This document shows positions 1 through 9,095 of a DNA stretch of 64,000 bases, in pieces. The notes beneath the pieces were generated by a model, which was not told where the DNA came from, did no database searches, and was given only the letters and a program-made list of their open reading frames with translations. The stretch spans positions 186,001 to 250,000 of the forward strand of contig NZ_CP058335.1 of assembly GCF_013391105.1 (NCBI RefSeq). The letters are read 5' to 3'. Made by a program: the position numbers and the translations under genes. The DNA comes from Natronomonas salina (GTDB lineage Archaea > Halobacteriota > Halobacteria > Halobacteriales > Haloarculaceae). The first letter of the stretch is position 1. Every line of letters starts with the position of its first letter.

Positions 1-297
1 CCAGCGCTGGAACCCCGGGAGGTCGACGTAGACGAAGGCCCGCGAGCGGGCGACCTCCAGTTGCGCCTGGGTGCTCACCTCGTAGTGGTGGCCGAGTTCG
101 CCCACCGGGATCGGGTTCTCGACGTCGAGGGCGTCGCCGGCGACGGCGTCGGCGAACTGCTCGAGGGTGAAGAACGCGGTGTAGGCGACGTCCTCGCGTT
201 CGCCCTCCGAGGTTCCGCCGATGCCGTCGACGCAGCCCGCGGCGCCGGCGGCCAGACCGGCCGCGCCGCCGATGACCTGCCGCCGGGTCGGTTGCAT
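1..297 (-). CDS. Metal (zinc-type) ABC transporter substrate-binding lipoprotein, 5' part only
   Basis: The protein starts at the ATG read from 297 and runs off the left edge of the window, so only about 99 residues are present. The N-terminus carries RRQVIGG followed by GLAAGAAGC, a Tat signal with a lipobox, so the protein should be anchored outside the membrane. The following stretch reads AYTAFFTLEQFADAVAG and then PVGELGHHYEVST, which resembles the first lobe of ZnuA/TroA cluster A-I binding proteins, where a histidine after the first strand binds metal. The permease and ATPase would lie to the left of the window. The metal specificity cannot be read from this fragment. Confidence 0.7.
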   Translation of the reverse strand, partial: MQPTRRQVIGGAAGLAAGAAGCVDGIGGTSEGEREDVAYTAFFTLEQFADAVAGDALDVENPIPVGELGHHYEVSTQAQLEVARSRAFVYVDLPGFQRW

Positions 298-395
298 GGA
301 CACCAGTTGCCCCCGACCGAGTAAAAGCGTTATTATCGAAGTTCTCAGATTTAATAATCTGTCCACGTATACCGACGCTCGTTGTTAACGACGCG

Positions 396-872
396 TCACT
401 CGGCGACGTCCGCGACGGTGGCGCCAGCGATATCCCGGAGCCGGTCGGGGTCGATTGGGAAGACGGCCTCCGGCGTCCCGGCCGCCGCCCAGACCCGGTC
501 GTGGTCGGCGAGCGTCTCGTCGAGGAACACCGGGACGTCGCCGTCGTGGCAGAACGGCGGCACCCCGCCGATGGACCACCCCAGGGTCGCCTTGACGTCG
601 CCGGCGTCGGCCATCGACACCGATCCGGACTCGACGCCGAGCAGGTCGGCGACCTTCGAGGTGTCGACGCGGTTGGCGCCGCTGGTGACCACGACTACCA
701 GGTCGTCGCCGGCCGACAGGACGATGCCGCTGGCGATCTCCGAGACGTCGCAGCCGACGGCGGCGGCGGCGTCCGCTGCGGTCTTGGTCCCCTCCGGGAA
801 CTCGTGGACGTCGACCTCGAAGCCGTGTTCGTCGGCGGCCCGTTCGGCGAACTCTCTGGCGCGTGGATGCAT
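396..872 (-). CDS. YbaK/EbsC family aminoacyl-tRNA deacylase-like protein
   Basis: A complete 158-residue protein, the usual size of single-domain YbaK/ProX proteins, which hydrolyse mischarged aminoacyl-tRNAs (commonly Cys-tRNA-Pro or Ala-tRNA-Pro). Family features are visible: ASGIVLSAGDDLVVVVTSG near residue 47, KVADLLG near residue 72, and TLGWSIGGVPPF near residue 95, which is the glycine-rich loop typical of the fold. It is followed on the same strand by the metal-binding lipoprotein but nothing suggests a functional link. Substrate specificity is inferred only at family level. Confidence 0.85.
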   Translation of the reverse strand: MHPRAREFAERAADEHGFEVDVHEFPEGTKTAADAAAAVGCDVSEIASGIVLSAGDDLVVVVTSGANRVDTSKVADLLGVESGSVSMADAGDVKATLGWSIGGVPPFCHDGDVPVFLDETLADHDRVWAAAGTPEAVFPIDPDRLRDIAGATVADVAE

Positions 873-974
873 GCCCGACCGCTCGCTGCCGCGTCAGATG
901 AATCCCCCGATGAGTGTCAAAGAGCCGTTTGAACGTCCGGCACCTCTTTTGTCTCTCCCGGGGAAGGCCCGGTC

Positions 975-1571
975 GTGAGACGACGAGCCCTCCTCGCGGC
1001 CGCCGCGGCCGCGACGACGACCGGAATCGCCGGCTGCCTCGACGACGGGACGGGCGACCAGCCGGACCCGAGCCCGACCGACGAACCGACGCCGTCGCCG
1101 ACCGCGACGTCCGACGAGCCCCGTCTCGTCGACGAGTACTTCGAGGTCCGGCGCGTGGAGTGCGGCGACGACTACGGCGGCCACGACGTCACCCAGTCCG
1201 ACGGCGTCGTCACCGTCGAGGGCACCCTGGACGGTTCGAACGGCTGCTACACGGCCGAACTGGTCACGGCCGAGTACGATTCCGAAGCGGACGAACTCTA
1301 CGTCGAAGTCGAGAGCGTCGACGGCAGCGAGGAGGGCGAGGCCTGCTCGACCTGTATCGTCGAGATCGACTACGTCGCCGAGTTCACCTTCGAGAACAGC
1401 GAGCCGTCGTCGGTGCGGGTCGAACAGCGCGGCGTCTCGTCGGGTTCGTCGTCGGCGAGCGAGTCCATCAGCGGCGGCGGCTCCGGAAACGAGAGCGACG
1501 GTGGCTCCACCAGCGAGAGCCGGTCGGGCAGCGGCGAGGACACCCCGGAGCCGACCGCGACCGACGCCTAG
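975..1571 (+). CDS. Tat lipoprotein of unknown function, Ser/Gly-rich C-terminus
   Basis: 198 residues from a GTG at 975. The N-terminus MRRRALLAAAAAATTTGIAGC is a twin-arginine signal with a lipobox cysteine at about residue 21. A T/P/D-rich linker follows, then a compact domain (about residues 45-140) with four cysteines: CGDDYGG, NGCYTAEL and EACSTCIVEID. The tail is a Ser/Gly/Asp/Glu low-complexity segment. It looks like an exported cell-surface protein; the paired cysteines suggest disulfides or metal binding, which is inference. Its 3' end overlaps the convergent HMGS-like gene by four bases. I do not recognise the domain. Confidence 0.75.
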   Translation: MRRRALLAAAAAATTTGIAGCLDDGTGDQPDPSPTDEPTPSPTATSDEPRLVDEYFEVRRVECGDDYGGHDVTQSDGVVTVEGTLDGSNGCYTAELVTAEYDSEADELYVEVESVDGSEEGEACSTCIVEIDYVAEFTFENSEPSSVRVEQRGVSSGSSSASESISGGGSGNESDGGSTSESRSGSGEDTPEPTATDA

Positions 1572-2950
1572 TCCTGCGGCAGCGCCTTCAGCCCGTACCG
1601 GGGGACGTCCTCCTCGACGTAGACGCGGCGCGGCACCGCTCGGACGGTGTCGCCGACCGCCCCGCCGTCGCCGACCACCTGCATCGGCAGGGACACCTCA
1701 CCGTCCCCGGCCTCGAACCGGACGACGGCGACCCCGAAGGCGCCCTGGCGGGCCTGCTGTTCGGCGAACTCCGGCGGGGCGCCGCCCTGGCCGATGGTCG
1801 TCGCCGCGTCGACGGTGCCCTCCAGTGCGGGTTCGACGGGGTCGAACTCCACCAGCGAGCGGCAGCCCGGGCAGGCGCCGTCCGGCGGAAACGCCACCGC
1901 CCCGCACTCGGGGCAGACGCCGGACTCGTGGCGGTGCCGCTGCGGGAGACTGCGCCGCCACGTCGGCACCGGGACGTGCGCCGCGCCGCCGTCGGGCTTC
2001 TCGCCGACGATGTCGCCGCGCCGGCGGAGGTATCCCGGGTAGTTCAGTTCGTTCGTCCCCTCCAGCGAGGCCTCGACGGGCGCCGTCCCCTCGACGAGGA
2101 ACGCGGTCGCGCCGGCGCCCGACCCCCACGCGACTGCGAGCGTGCGGTCGTGCCCCTCCTCGAAGGCCCGGGCGAGCGACAGCGGGACGCTCGCGGCGGC
2201 GGTGTCGCCGAGCTCCGAGACCGTCTCGACGGCCGCGATGGCTTCGTTCTCCAGGTTGGTCCGGTAGGGTAGCTTGCCGTTCGGCGCCTGCAGCGCGACG
2301 GCCTCGAAGTCGTCGTCGGCTTCGATGCTGGCGACGGCCGCCTCGACCGGCTCGGTGAAGGCGGCGCGGTCGTAGGTGCCGATGTCCAGCCCGTCGACGT
2401 CGTCGCTGCCACGTTGCCGGAAGCGGGTCCCCGGTCTGGGATCGGTGAAGGACTCGTGGTCGGCGACGGTCGCCGGCGCGTCGTCGCCCACCAGGAGCGC
2501 CGCGGCGCCGGCACCGGCGGCGTGCTCCCGGCTGTCGTCCGGTTCGCCCTCCGGACAGTCCGCGACGACCACGAGCGCCGGGCCGTCGGCCTCCAGCGCG
2601 TCGAAGAGTGCCTCGGCGCCGGCGCGGGTGCTGCCCGTGTGGGTCCGCCGGGTCGTGTCCGTCGGAACGGCCAGGTACGAGCCCAGCCGCGGCGTCAGGT
2701 CCTCCTCAGCCAGCGGTGGATTCGTGGAGGCGAACGAGAGGAACTCGAGGTCGCGGCCGTCGGTGTCGCCGGCGCGGAGCGCCCGCCTCGCCGCCTGGAC
2801 GCCCATCGTCAACGCGTCCTCGTCGGCGTCCGGGACGGCCTTGGTCTCGACGCCGGGCGCGTCGAAGCTCCCCCAGGCCTCCTCGAAGGCCTCGGCCGGC
2901 ACGCGGTTCGCCGGGGCGTAGGCGCCGACCGCGAGGACGCCGCGGGTCAT
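1568..2950 (-). CDS. HMG-CoA synthase-like (thiolase-fold) protein fused to a DUF35 zinc-ribbon/OB domain
   Basis: 460 residues in two parts. Residues 1-310 have the condensing-enzyme fold of archaeal HMG-CoA synthase (GVLAVGAYAPANRVP at the start, LSFASTNPP near 72). Residues 330-460 form a DUF35-type rubredoxin-like zinc ribbon (cysteines about 346, 349, 360, 363) followed by an OB fold ending VPRYGLKALPQD. In archaea, thiolase, HMGS and DUF35 proteins form a complex; here two of the three are one chain and the thiolase is the next gene, overlapping by four bases. In the segment THTGSTRAGAEAL the position normally held by the catalytic Cys appears to be Thr108, so this is probably not a working HMG-CoA synthase. 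Its substrate is unknown. Confidence 0.8.
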   Translation of the reverse strand: MTRGVLAVGAYAPANRVPAEAFEEAWGSFDAPGVETKAVPDADEDALTMGVQAARRALRAGDTDGRDLEFLSFASTNPPLAEEDLTPRLGSYLAVPTDTTRRTHTGSTRAGAEALFDALEADGPALVVVADCPEGEPDDSREHAAGAGAAALLVGDDAPATVADHESFTDPRPGTRFRQRGSDDVDGLDIGTYDRAAFTEPVEAAVASIEADDDFEAVALQAPNGKLPYRTNLENEAIAAVETVSELGDTAAASVPLSLARAFEEGHDRTLAVAWGSGAGATAFLVEGTAPVEASLEGTNELNYPGYLRRRGDIVGEKPDGGAAHVPVPTWRRSLPQRHRHESGVCPECGAVAFPPDGACPGCRSLVEFDPVEPALEGTVDAATTIGQGGAPPEFAEQQARQGAFGVAVVRFEAGDGEVSLPMQVVGDGGAVGDTVRAVPRRVYVEEDVPRYGLKALPQD

Positions 2951-4122
2951 GCGTCCACCTCCTCTTTTTCAAAGATGTGAACCACGGCCGCGCCCCCGGA
3001 CCCGCCGACGTTGTGGGTCATGCCGACCCGCGGGTCCTCGAGCTGTCGGTCGCCTGCCCGCCCTTTCAGCTGGTCGAAGGCTTCGACGACCTGCCCGGCG
3101 CCCGTCGCGCCGATGGGGTGACCCTTCGACTTCAGGCCCCCCGAGGTGTTGACCGGCAGGTCGCCGTCCATCCGGGTTGCGCCGGACTCGACGAAGTCGC
3201 CGGCCTTGCCGCGCTCGCAGAAGCCGAGGTCCTCGTACGACATCAGCTCCGCGATGGCGAAGCAGTCGTGGACCTCCGCGAAGTCCAGGTCCTCGGGGCC
3301 CATCCCGGCGCGCTCGTAGGCGGTGTCGCCCGCCATCCGCGAGGCGGGCACCGAGTTGTAGCTGTCCCGCTGGAAGAGCCCGACGTTGTCCGAGGCGGCG
3401 CCGACGCCCGCGACGCGGACCGGCTCGTCGGTGTACTCCTCGACGACGTCCTCGCTGACGACCAGGGTGGCGGCCGCGCCGTCCGTCGTCGGACAGCAGT
3501 GATAGAGGGTCAGGGGTTCGGCGACGGCCGGGGCGTTCACGGCGTCCTCCAGGGTGCAGGTGAAGCCGAGCTGCGCCTTGGGGTTCTTCGCGCCGTTGTC
3601 GTGGTTCTTGACGGCGACGTGGGAGAGCTGCTCCTTCGTGGTCCCGTGCTCGCGCATGTGGGCGGAGGCCATCTGGGCGTAGACGCCGGCGAAGGTCGTC
3701 CCGGACATCCGCTCCCACTCCGTCTCGCCGGAGACGCCGAGCCAGTAGCGGACGGCGTCCCCCGAGAGGTCGGTCATCACCTCCACGCCGCCGGCGAGGA
3801 CCACGTCGGCCATGCCGGAGCGGACGGCCTGGACGGCCTGTCGGACCGCGTAGCCCGACGCGGCGCAGGCGTTCTCGACCCTCGTGACGGGAACGCCGTG
3901 GAGGCCGACGTGCTCGGTGACGGCCGGACCCGGGAGTCCGAGCTGTCGTCCGCCGACGCCGAGCGTCCCGACGACCGCCTCGTCGATCTCGTCGACGTCC
4001 ATCCCGTCGTCGACGCTCGCCATCGTGTTCTCGACGGCCGTGCGGAACAGCGACCGGTAGCTCTCGTCGGGGAACGAGCCGTACTTCGACTGACCCGCGC
4101 CGACGACGTGGGCTTCGCGCAT
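2947..4122 (-). CDS. SCP2-type thiolase / acetyl-CoA acetyltransferase-like protein
   Basis: 391 residues, full length for the thiolase family. The nucleophile cysteine is in RVENACAASGYAV near residue 85, and the C-terminal catalytic motif is SKGHPIGATGAG near residue 340, followed by HNVGGSGGAAVVH. The last motif has no second cysteine, as in SCP2/lipid-transfer thiolases rather than classical biosynthetic thiolases. It is the first gene of a two-gene operon with the HMGS-like/DUF35 fusion (ATGA overlap), so the two proteins probably act together on an acyl-CoA substrate. A box A lies just upstream. Confidence 0.85.
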   Translation of the reverse strand: MREAHVVGAGQSKYGSFPDESYRSLFRTAVENTMASVDDGMDVDEIDEAVVGTLGVGGRQLGLPGPAVTEHVGLHGVPVTRVENACAASGYAVRQAVQAVRSGMADVVLAGGVEVMTDLSGDAVRYWLGVSGETEWERMSGTTFAGVYAQMASAHMREHGTTKEQLSHVAVKNHDNGAKNPKAQLGFTCTLEDAVNAPAVAEPLTLYHCCPTTDGAAATLVVSEDVVEEYTDEPVRVAGVGAASDNVGLFQRDSYNSVPASRMAGDTAYERAGMGPEDLDFAEVHDCFAIAELMSYEDLGFCERGKAGDFVESGATRMDGDLPVNTSGGLKSKGHPIGATGAGQVVEAFDQLKGRAGDRQLEDPRVGMTHNVGGSGGAAVVHIFEKEEVDA

Positions 4123-4141
4123 GTCGGACCCAGAGTAGTTA

Positions 4142-4152
4142 CGCTATTAACT
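4142..4152 (-). promoter_or_regulatory. Box A promoter of the thiolase operon
   Basis: On the minus strand the sequence AGTTAATAGC sits about 20-30 nt upstream of the thiolase ATG at 4122, the spacing expected for a haloarchaeal box A with a leaderless or nearly leaderless transcript. Confidence 0.45.
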
Positions 4153-4290
4153 ACCACGGTCCCGGCACCGTCCGGTGGGTTCGATACCCTCGCGACCGCC
4201 GCCGCATCCGGCGAAACTCTCCGGTTGGTCGTCTATTAATCAATTTTAACTGGCGCATAGTAACCCGTCGGCCTCGCGAGCGACGAGGTG

Positions 4291-4992
4291 ATGACGTCAC
4301 ACGACACGACGGACGACGCAGAGCCGACGACCGAGACCGAGTCGAACCACGGTCGTCGCCGCTTCGTCCAGCTCTCCGGCAGCGCCGTCGCGGTCGGTCT
4401 GGCGGGCTGTTCGGACATGCTCGGATCGGGGAGCGACGAGACGCCCGAGGGGACGACGGGCGGCGACGGGAACGGCACCGACGAACCGACCGACACCGAG
4501 ACGACGACCCAGAACGGCACGAACACCGAGAACGGCACCGACACCGAGAACGGCACCGACACCGAGACGGACGACGAGGGGACGCCGACGGAGACCGAGG
4601 GCGACCTCCACGAGCACGGGACCCTCTACCTCGAGATCGACGGGGATCGCCACGAGTTCACCGACCCCAAGTACTCCCAGGCGAGCGCGAACGCCGGCGG
4701 CGCGGCGGGCGCCAACTTCCACTTCCACGACGACGGGAACCCCTACTACTGGCACATGCACGACGTCCGCCTGACGCTCCAGGAGGCCCTCGCGTCGCTG
4801 CCGGACATCGCCTACGAGAACCGCGACGGCAGCCACGCCCTGGAGTTCGAGGGCGAGACGTACGTCGACGGCGAGGGCGGCACCGAGGTCCAGATCCGCG
4901 AGCGGGACGTCGACATCGACCCCACGGAGTACCAGCTTCAGGACGGCGACATCATCTGGATCGAGGTCTTCACCGACGGCGACGGCTCGTAA
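4291..4992 (+). CDS. Tat lipoprotein with Thr/Asp/Glu-rich linker and His-rich domain
   Basis: 233 residues from ATG 4291; a GTG directly before it is an alternative start. RRRFVQLSG followed by LAGC gives a Tat lipoprotein signal at residues 27-48. A linker with repeated NGTDTE units (about residues 55-100) precedes a globular domain of roughly 125 residues that contains NFHFHDDG and YYWHMHDVRL, a cluster of four histidines in a short stretch. It ends with an acidic C-terminus. It is probably a surface protein; metal binding by the histidine cluster is possible but inferred. It is transcribed divergently from the thiolase operon. Confidence 0.75.
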   Translation: MTSHDTTDDAEPTTETESNHGRRRFVQLSGSAVAVGLAGCSDMLGSGSDETPEGTTGGDGNGTDEPTDTETTTQNGTNTENGTDTENGTDTETDDEGTPTETEGDLHEHGTLYLEIDGDRHEFTDPKYSQASANAGGAAGANFHFHDDGNPYYWHMHDVRLTLQEALASLPDIAYENRDGSHALEFEGETYVDGEGGTEVQIRERDVDIDPTEYQLQDGDIIWIEVFTDGDGS

Positions 4993-5099
4993 TCCGAGCG
5001 AGCACTCTTCTCCCGGCCGAGGTTCGCAGGAGTCCACCGTCCGGGCCTTCGGGCCTCGCATGCGAACATTGAGGCCGGTGGGCCTCCACAGCGTGGGCC

Positions 5100-7103
5100 A
5101 TGGACGAGGTTCGCCTCGGCGTCGACGTCGGCGGGACGTTCACCGACCTCGTGGTGGTATCGGACGGGGAGGCCCACGTCGAGAAGGTCGCGTCGACCCC
5201 CGAGGCACCCGAACGAGCCGTCGGGGCGGGCGTCGAGGCGGTCGGGGAGACGGCGCCGCCGGAGTCGATCGACTTCCTCGGCCACGGGACCACCGTCGCG
5301 ACGAACGCCGTCCTCGAACGCGACTGGGCCGAGACCGCGCTCGTGACGACGGCGGGGTTCCGCGACGTCCTCGAGATCGGTCGCCAGGACCGCCCCGACA
5401 TCTACGACCTCCACGGTTCGAAGCCCGCGCCGGTCGTCCCGCGGGACCGACGCTACGAGGTCCCGGGCCGGCTGGACGAGCGCGGCGAGGAACTCGAGCC
5501 CGTCGACAGGGAGGCCGTCCGCGCGGTCGCCGACGAGATCGACGCCGACAGCGTCGCCGTCTCCCTGCTGTTCTCCTTCGAGAACGCCGACCACGAACGC
5601 TTGGTCGGCGACGTCCTCCGGGAGTCCGGCGTCGACAGTGTCTCCCGCTCCTCGGCGTTGCTCCCCGAGATCCGCGAGTACGAGCGGACGCTGGCGACGG
5701 CGCTCAACGCTGCGCTGCGTCCGGTAGTGGACGACTACCTCGGGCGGCTCGACGGCGACCTGTCCGAGGTGGGCGTGACGGCGTCGCTCCGGGTCATGGC
5801 CTCGAACGGCGGCATCGTGGACGCGAGGACCGCGCGCCGCCGCCCCGTCGAGACGCTGCTCTCCGGGCCGGCGGCGGGCGTCCGCGGCGCCGCCCACGTC
5901 GCCGGGCGCCTCGGCCGCGAGGACGTCCTGACGATGGACATGGGCGGGACCTCCTGCGACGTCTCGCTCGTCGAGGACGGCGACCCCCGCGTCGCGACGG
6001 ACGTGACCGTCGGCGACTACCCCGTCGCCGTCCCGATGGTCGACGTCCACACGGTGGGGTCGGGCGGCGGGTCCGTCGCGTGGCTCGACGACGGCGGCGC
6101 CCTGCGGGTGGGCCCCCGCTCGGCCGGCGCCGACCCGGGACCGATCTGCTATGGCCGCGGCGGCAGCGAGCCGACGATCACCGACGCCCACTGCGTCCTC
6201 GGCCGGATCGATCCCGGGTCGTTCCTCGGCGACGTGGGCGGCGCCATCGACGAGACGCGGGCCGTCTTCGAGAGCCTGGGCGAGGAACTCGGCGCCGGAC
6301 CCAGGGAGGCCGCCCGCGGCGTCCTTGAGGTCGCCGACGCGAACATGGCGCGGGCGCTCCGCGTCGTCAGCGTCGAGCGCGGCTACGACCCCCGGGAATT
6401 CGCTCTGGTCGCCTTCGGCGGCGCCGGACCGCTGCACGCGGCCAGCGTCGCCGCCGACGTGGGCGTCCCGGAGGTGCTCGTCCCGCGGGCGGCGGGCGTC
6501 CTCTCGGCGCTCGGGCTGCTCGTCTCGGACCTCACCTACGATCGGTCCACCTCGCGGGTACGCCCCTGGCGCGAGGTCGATCCGGGCGAACTCGAGGAGA
6601 CGTTCGGGGAGTTCGAGGCCGACGGTGCCGGGCGGGTCCCCGGAGGACTCCCCGTCGAACACGAGCGGTACGTCGACCTCCGCTACGCGGGCCAGTCGTT
6701 CGACCTCCGGATTCCCGTCCCCGCCGAACTGGACGCCGCTGAGCTCGACGCGGTCGCCGAGCGGTTCCACGAGCGCCACGAGGCGCGGTACGGGCATGCG
6801 GCGCCGGGCGAACCGCTGGAACTGGTGACCGTCCGCGTCCGGACGCGCGGCGTCGTCGACCCGCCGGAACTGGACCCGCCGACCGTCTCCGGCGACCCCG
6901 ACGACGCGATCCGGGAGACCCGGACGGTCGGCTTCGACCGGGATCGGGAGGCGCCCGTCTACGCGCGCGAGGCGCTCCCGACCGGCGCGGCGCTCGACGG
7001 TCCGGCCGTCGTCGAGGGGTCCGAGAGCACCGTCGTCGTGCGACCCGACGACGCGCTCTCGGTCGAATCGGACGGGACGCTCCGCCTGGAGGTGGGCGGA
7101 TGA
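5100..7103 (+). CDS. hyuA: Hydantoinase/oxoprolinase family protein, ATP-binding A subunit
   Basis: 667 residues, normal for HyuA. Family features in order: GVDVGGTFTDLVVV at residues 8-21 (phosphate-binding, actin-like ATPase fold), GHGTTVATNAVLERD near 62, LSGPAAGVRGAAHVAG near 253, MDMGGTSCDVSLVEDG near 280, and VAFGGAGPLHAASVAADV near 437. HyuA with HyuB carries out ATP-dependent opening of cyclic amides such as 5-oxoproline, hydantoins or N-methylhydantoin, or carboxylation of ketones in the related acetone/acetophenone carboxylases. The stop overlaps the start of hyuB by four bases. Just upstream, 5071-5086 is a perfect 6-bp inverted repeat with a 4-nt loop. Confidence 0.92.
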   Translation: MDEVRLGVDVGGTFTDLVVVSDGEAHVEKVASTPEAPERAVGAGVEAVGETAPPESIDFLGHGTTVATNAVLERDWAETALVTTAGFRDVLEIGRQDRPDIYDLHGSKPAPVVPRDRRYEVPGRLDERGEELEPVDREAVRAVADEIDADSVAVSLLFSFENADHERLVGDVLRESGVDSVSRSSALLPEIREYERTLATALNAALRPVVDDYLGRLDGDLSEVGVTASLRVMASNGGIVDARTARRRPVETLLSGPAAGVRGAAHVAGRLGREDVLTMDMGGTSCDVSLVEDGDPRVATDVTVGDYPVAVPMVDVHTVGSGGGSVAWLDDGGALRVGPRSAGADPGPICYGRGGSEPTITDAHCVLGRIDPGSFLGDVGGAIDETRAVFESLGEELGAGPREAARGVLEVADANMARALRVVSVERGYDPREFALVAFGGAGPLHAASVAADVGVPEVLVPRAAGVLSALGLLVSDLTYDRSTSRVRPWREVDPGELEETFGEFEADGAGRVPGGLPVEHERYVDLRYAGQSFDLRIPVPAELDAAELDAVAERFHERHEARYGHAAPGEPLELVTVRVRTRGVVDPPELDPPTVSGDPDDAIRETRTVGFDRDREAPVYAREALPTGAALDGPAVVEGSESTVVVRPDDALSVESDGTLRLEVGG

Positions 7104-8794
7104 GCGGCGACCGGAGCGATGCCGGCGAGGCTGTCGACCCGGTCACCCTCGAGGTCGTCCGGAACGCCTGCGCCGCGGTCTGCGAGGAGATGAACGCGAC
7201 GCTGGTGCGGACGAGCTACTCGCCGAACATCAAGGAGCGGAAGGACTGCTCGTGTGCGCTGTTCGACGCGAACGGCACGCTCGTCTCACAGGCCGAGAAC
7301 CTCCCCGTCCACCTCGGCGCGATGCCCTTCTCGGTGGCGGCGGCGCTGGAGGCGTTCCCGCCGGCCGACCTCGAGCCGGGCGACGCGGTCCTGCTGAACG
7401 ACCCCTACGAGGGGGGCGCACACCTGCCGGACCTGACGCTCGTGTCCCCCGTCTTCCACGACGGGACCCTGGTGGCGTTCACCGCCAACCGCGCCCACCA
7501 CGCCGACGTCGGCGGCGCGACCGCCGGTAGCGTCGGCGCCGACTCGACGGAGATCTACCAGGAGGGGCTCCGAATCCCGCCGGTCAAGCTCCGGGAGGGC
7601 GGCGCCCCGAACGCGGCCGTCTACGACCTCATCGAGCGCAACGTCCGGACGCCCGAGGAGCGCCGGGGCGACCTCCGGGCGCAGGTGGCGGCCAACGAGA
7701 CCGGCGCCGAGCGGTTCGAGGAACTCGTCGACCGCTACGGCTTCGACACCCTGTCGGACGCGCTGACCGAGATCCAGGACTACTCCGAGCGCCGGATGCG
7801 CGCCGAACTGGCCGAGATTCCCGACGGCGAGTACCGATTCGAGGACGCCCTCGACGACGACGGGCGAGGGAACGAGGACCTTCCGGTCGTCGCCCGAGTC
7901 ACGGTCGACGGCGACTCCGTGCTCGTGGACTTCGACGGGACCGCCCCCCAGACCGAGGGACCGATCAACGCCGTCGCCGCGGTCACCGCGTCGGCGACGT
8001 ACTACGCCGTCCGGGCGGTGACCGACCCGGACATACCGCCGAACGCCGGCTGCTACCGACCGATCGAGATCGACGCCCCATCCGGGACCGTCGTCAACCC
8101 GGACCCGCCGGCCGCCGTCGTCGGCGGGAACCTCGAGACCTCACAGCGTGTCACGGACGTCGTCCTGGGCGCCTTCGCCCAGGCCGTCCCGGAGCGCGCC
8201 GTCGCGGGCTGTCAGGGGACGATGAACAACGTCACCTTCGGCGGCGCGGACGAATCGGGCGAGCCGTTCGCCTTCTACGAGACGCAGGCGGGCGGCTTCG
8301 GCGCCCACGCGGCCGGCGACGGCATGGACGCCGTCCACGTCCACATGAGCAACACCCTCAACACGCCCGCGGAGGTCCTGGAGACGGCCTACCCCTTGCG
8401 CGTCCGACGGTACGCGCTGCGACCCGACACGGGCGGCGCCGGCGAGTACCGCGGCGGACTCGGGCTGCGGCGGGACATCGAGGTCCGGACCGACGCCGTC
8501 TGCAGCCTGCTGGCCGACAGACAGCGACACGCGCCCTACGGCCTGGAGGGGGGCGAGCCCGGCGCGACGGGAGAGACCTTCGTCGTGCGGCAGAGCGGAG
8601 ATGGGGCCGAGGAGCGCGTCGACGGCAAGTCGACGCACGAGCTAGACGCCGGCGACGTAGTCAGTCTCCGGACGCCTGGCGCGGGCGGCTACGGGGACCC
8701 AGCAGAGCGGGATGCGATGGCCATCGAGCGCGACCTGCGACTCGAAAAACTGACCGCGGACGCGGCTCGCGAGTCCTACGATCACGAGGAGTGA
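7100..8794 (+). CDS. hyuB: Hydantoinase/oxoprolinase family protein, B subunit
   Basis: 564 residues, full length. It starts VDPVTLEVVRNACAAVCEEM, the standard HyuB opening, and contains SYSPNIKERKDCSCALFD near residue 37, LNDPYEGGAHLPDLTL near 98, NRAHHADVGGATAGS near 129 and TPGAGGYGDPAERD at the C-terminus. It is translationally coupled to hyuA (ATGA overlap), which indicates a heteromeric enzyme. The true substrate (5-oxoproline, hydantoin or a ketone) cannot be decided from sequence. It ends immediately next to the convergent ribbon-helix-helix gene with no intergenic base. Confidence 0.92.
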   Translation: MSGDRSDAGEAVDPVTLEVVRNACAAVCEEMNATLVRTSYSPNIKERKDCSCALFDANGTLVSQAENLPVHLGAMPFSVAAALEAFPPADLEPGDAVLLNDPYEGGAHLPDLTLVSPVFHDGTLVAFTANRAHHADVGGATAGSVGADSTEIYQEGLRIPPVKLREGGAPNAAVYDLIERNVRTPEERRGDLRAQVAANETGAERFEELVDRYGFDTLSDALTEIQDYSERRMRAELAEIPDGEYRFEDALDDDGRGNEDLPVVARVTVDGDSVLVDFDGTAPQTEGPINAVAAVTASATYYAVRAVTDPDIPPNAGCYRPIEIDAPSGTVVNPDPPAAVVGGNLETSQRVTDVVLGAFAQAVPERAVAGCQGTMNNVTFGGADESGEPFAFYETQAGGFGAHAAGDGMDAVHVHMSNTLNTPAEVLETAYPLRVRRYALRPDTGGAGEYRGGLGLRRDIEVRTDAVCSLLADRQRHAPYGLEGGEPGATGETFVVRQSGDGAEERVDGKSTHELDAGDVVSLRTPGAGGYGDPAERDAMAIERDLRLEKLTADAARESYDHEE

Positions 8795-8944
8795 TCACGG
8801 TTCGTCGGCGAACCGATCGAGGGCGGTCGAGACGACCGACGATCGGTCCTCGTGGGCGGACCGACGTCGGAACCGGTCCACGTCGGCGACGAGGTCCTCG
8901 GGCAGACGGACGTGAACGACGACTACTTCGTCGGGTGACGACAT
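8795..8944 (-). CDS. Small ribbon-helix-helix (CopG-like) protein
   Basis: 49 residues from ATG 8944, reading MSSPDEVVVVHVRLPEDL and then VADVDRFRRRSAHEDRSSVV. A short beta strand with alternating residues (VVVHVRLPED), a helix, a turn and a second helix with DRSSVVSTALDRF match a ribbon-helix-helix DNA-binding unit, which works as a dimer. An in-frame extension upstream is possible but its composition is not coding-like. It could regulate the convergent hyu genes or the divergent maoC gene; neither is shown. Confidence 0.65.
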   Translation of the reverse strand: MSSPDEVVVVHVRLPEDLVADVDRFRRRSAHEDRSSVVSTALDRFADEP

Positions 8945-9095
8945 GCCCCAGGCATCGAGAGCGGCGACAAAACCGTAGTTACCACATGGGTTCGTAGGGG
9001 ATGAGCCGGCCGAGGGAAACGCCGGACCCGTCGAATCTGTCGATAGGGCTCTCGATATTGTAATCGGAAGGCTGTGTGAGGAACTTCCACTTCGG

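Noticed and set aside
914-2358. Long Arg/Gly-rich frames running opposite or out of phase to the HMGS-like gene and the lipoprotein
   Set aside because: They are side effects of GC-rich codons; they have no domain and overlap clearly conserved proteins.
5041-5090. Possible riboswitch before hyuA
   Set aside because: There is a stem-loop GAGGCC-GGTG-GGCCTC and a GGCC-TTCG-GGCC stem, but no known riboswitch consensus; short GC stems arise easily in this DNA.
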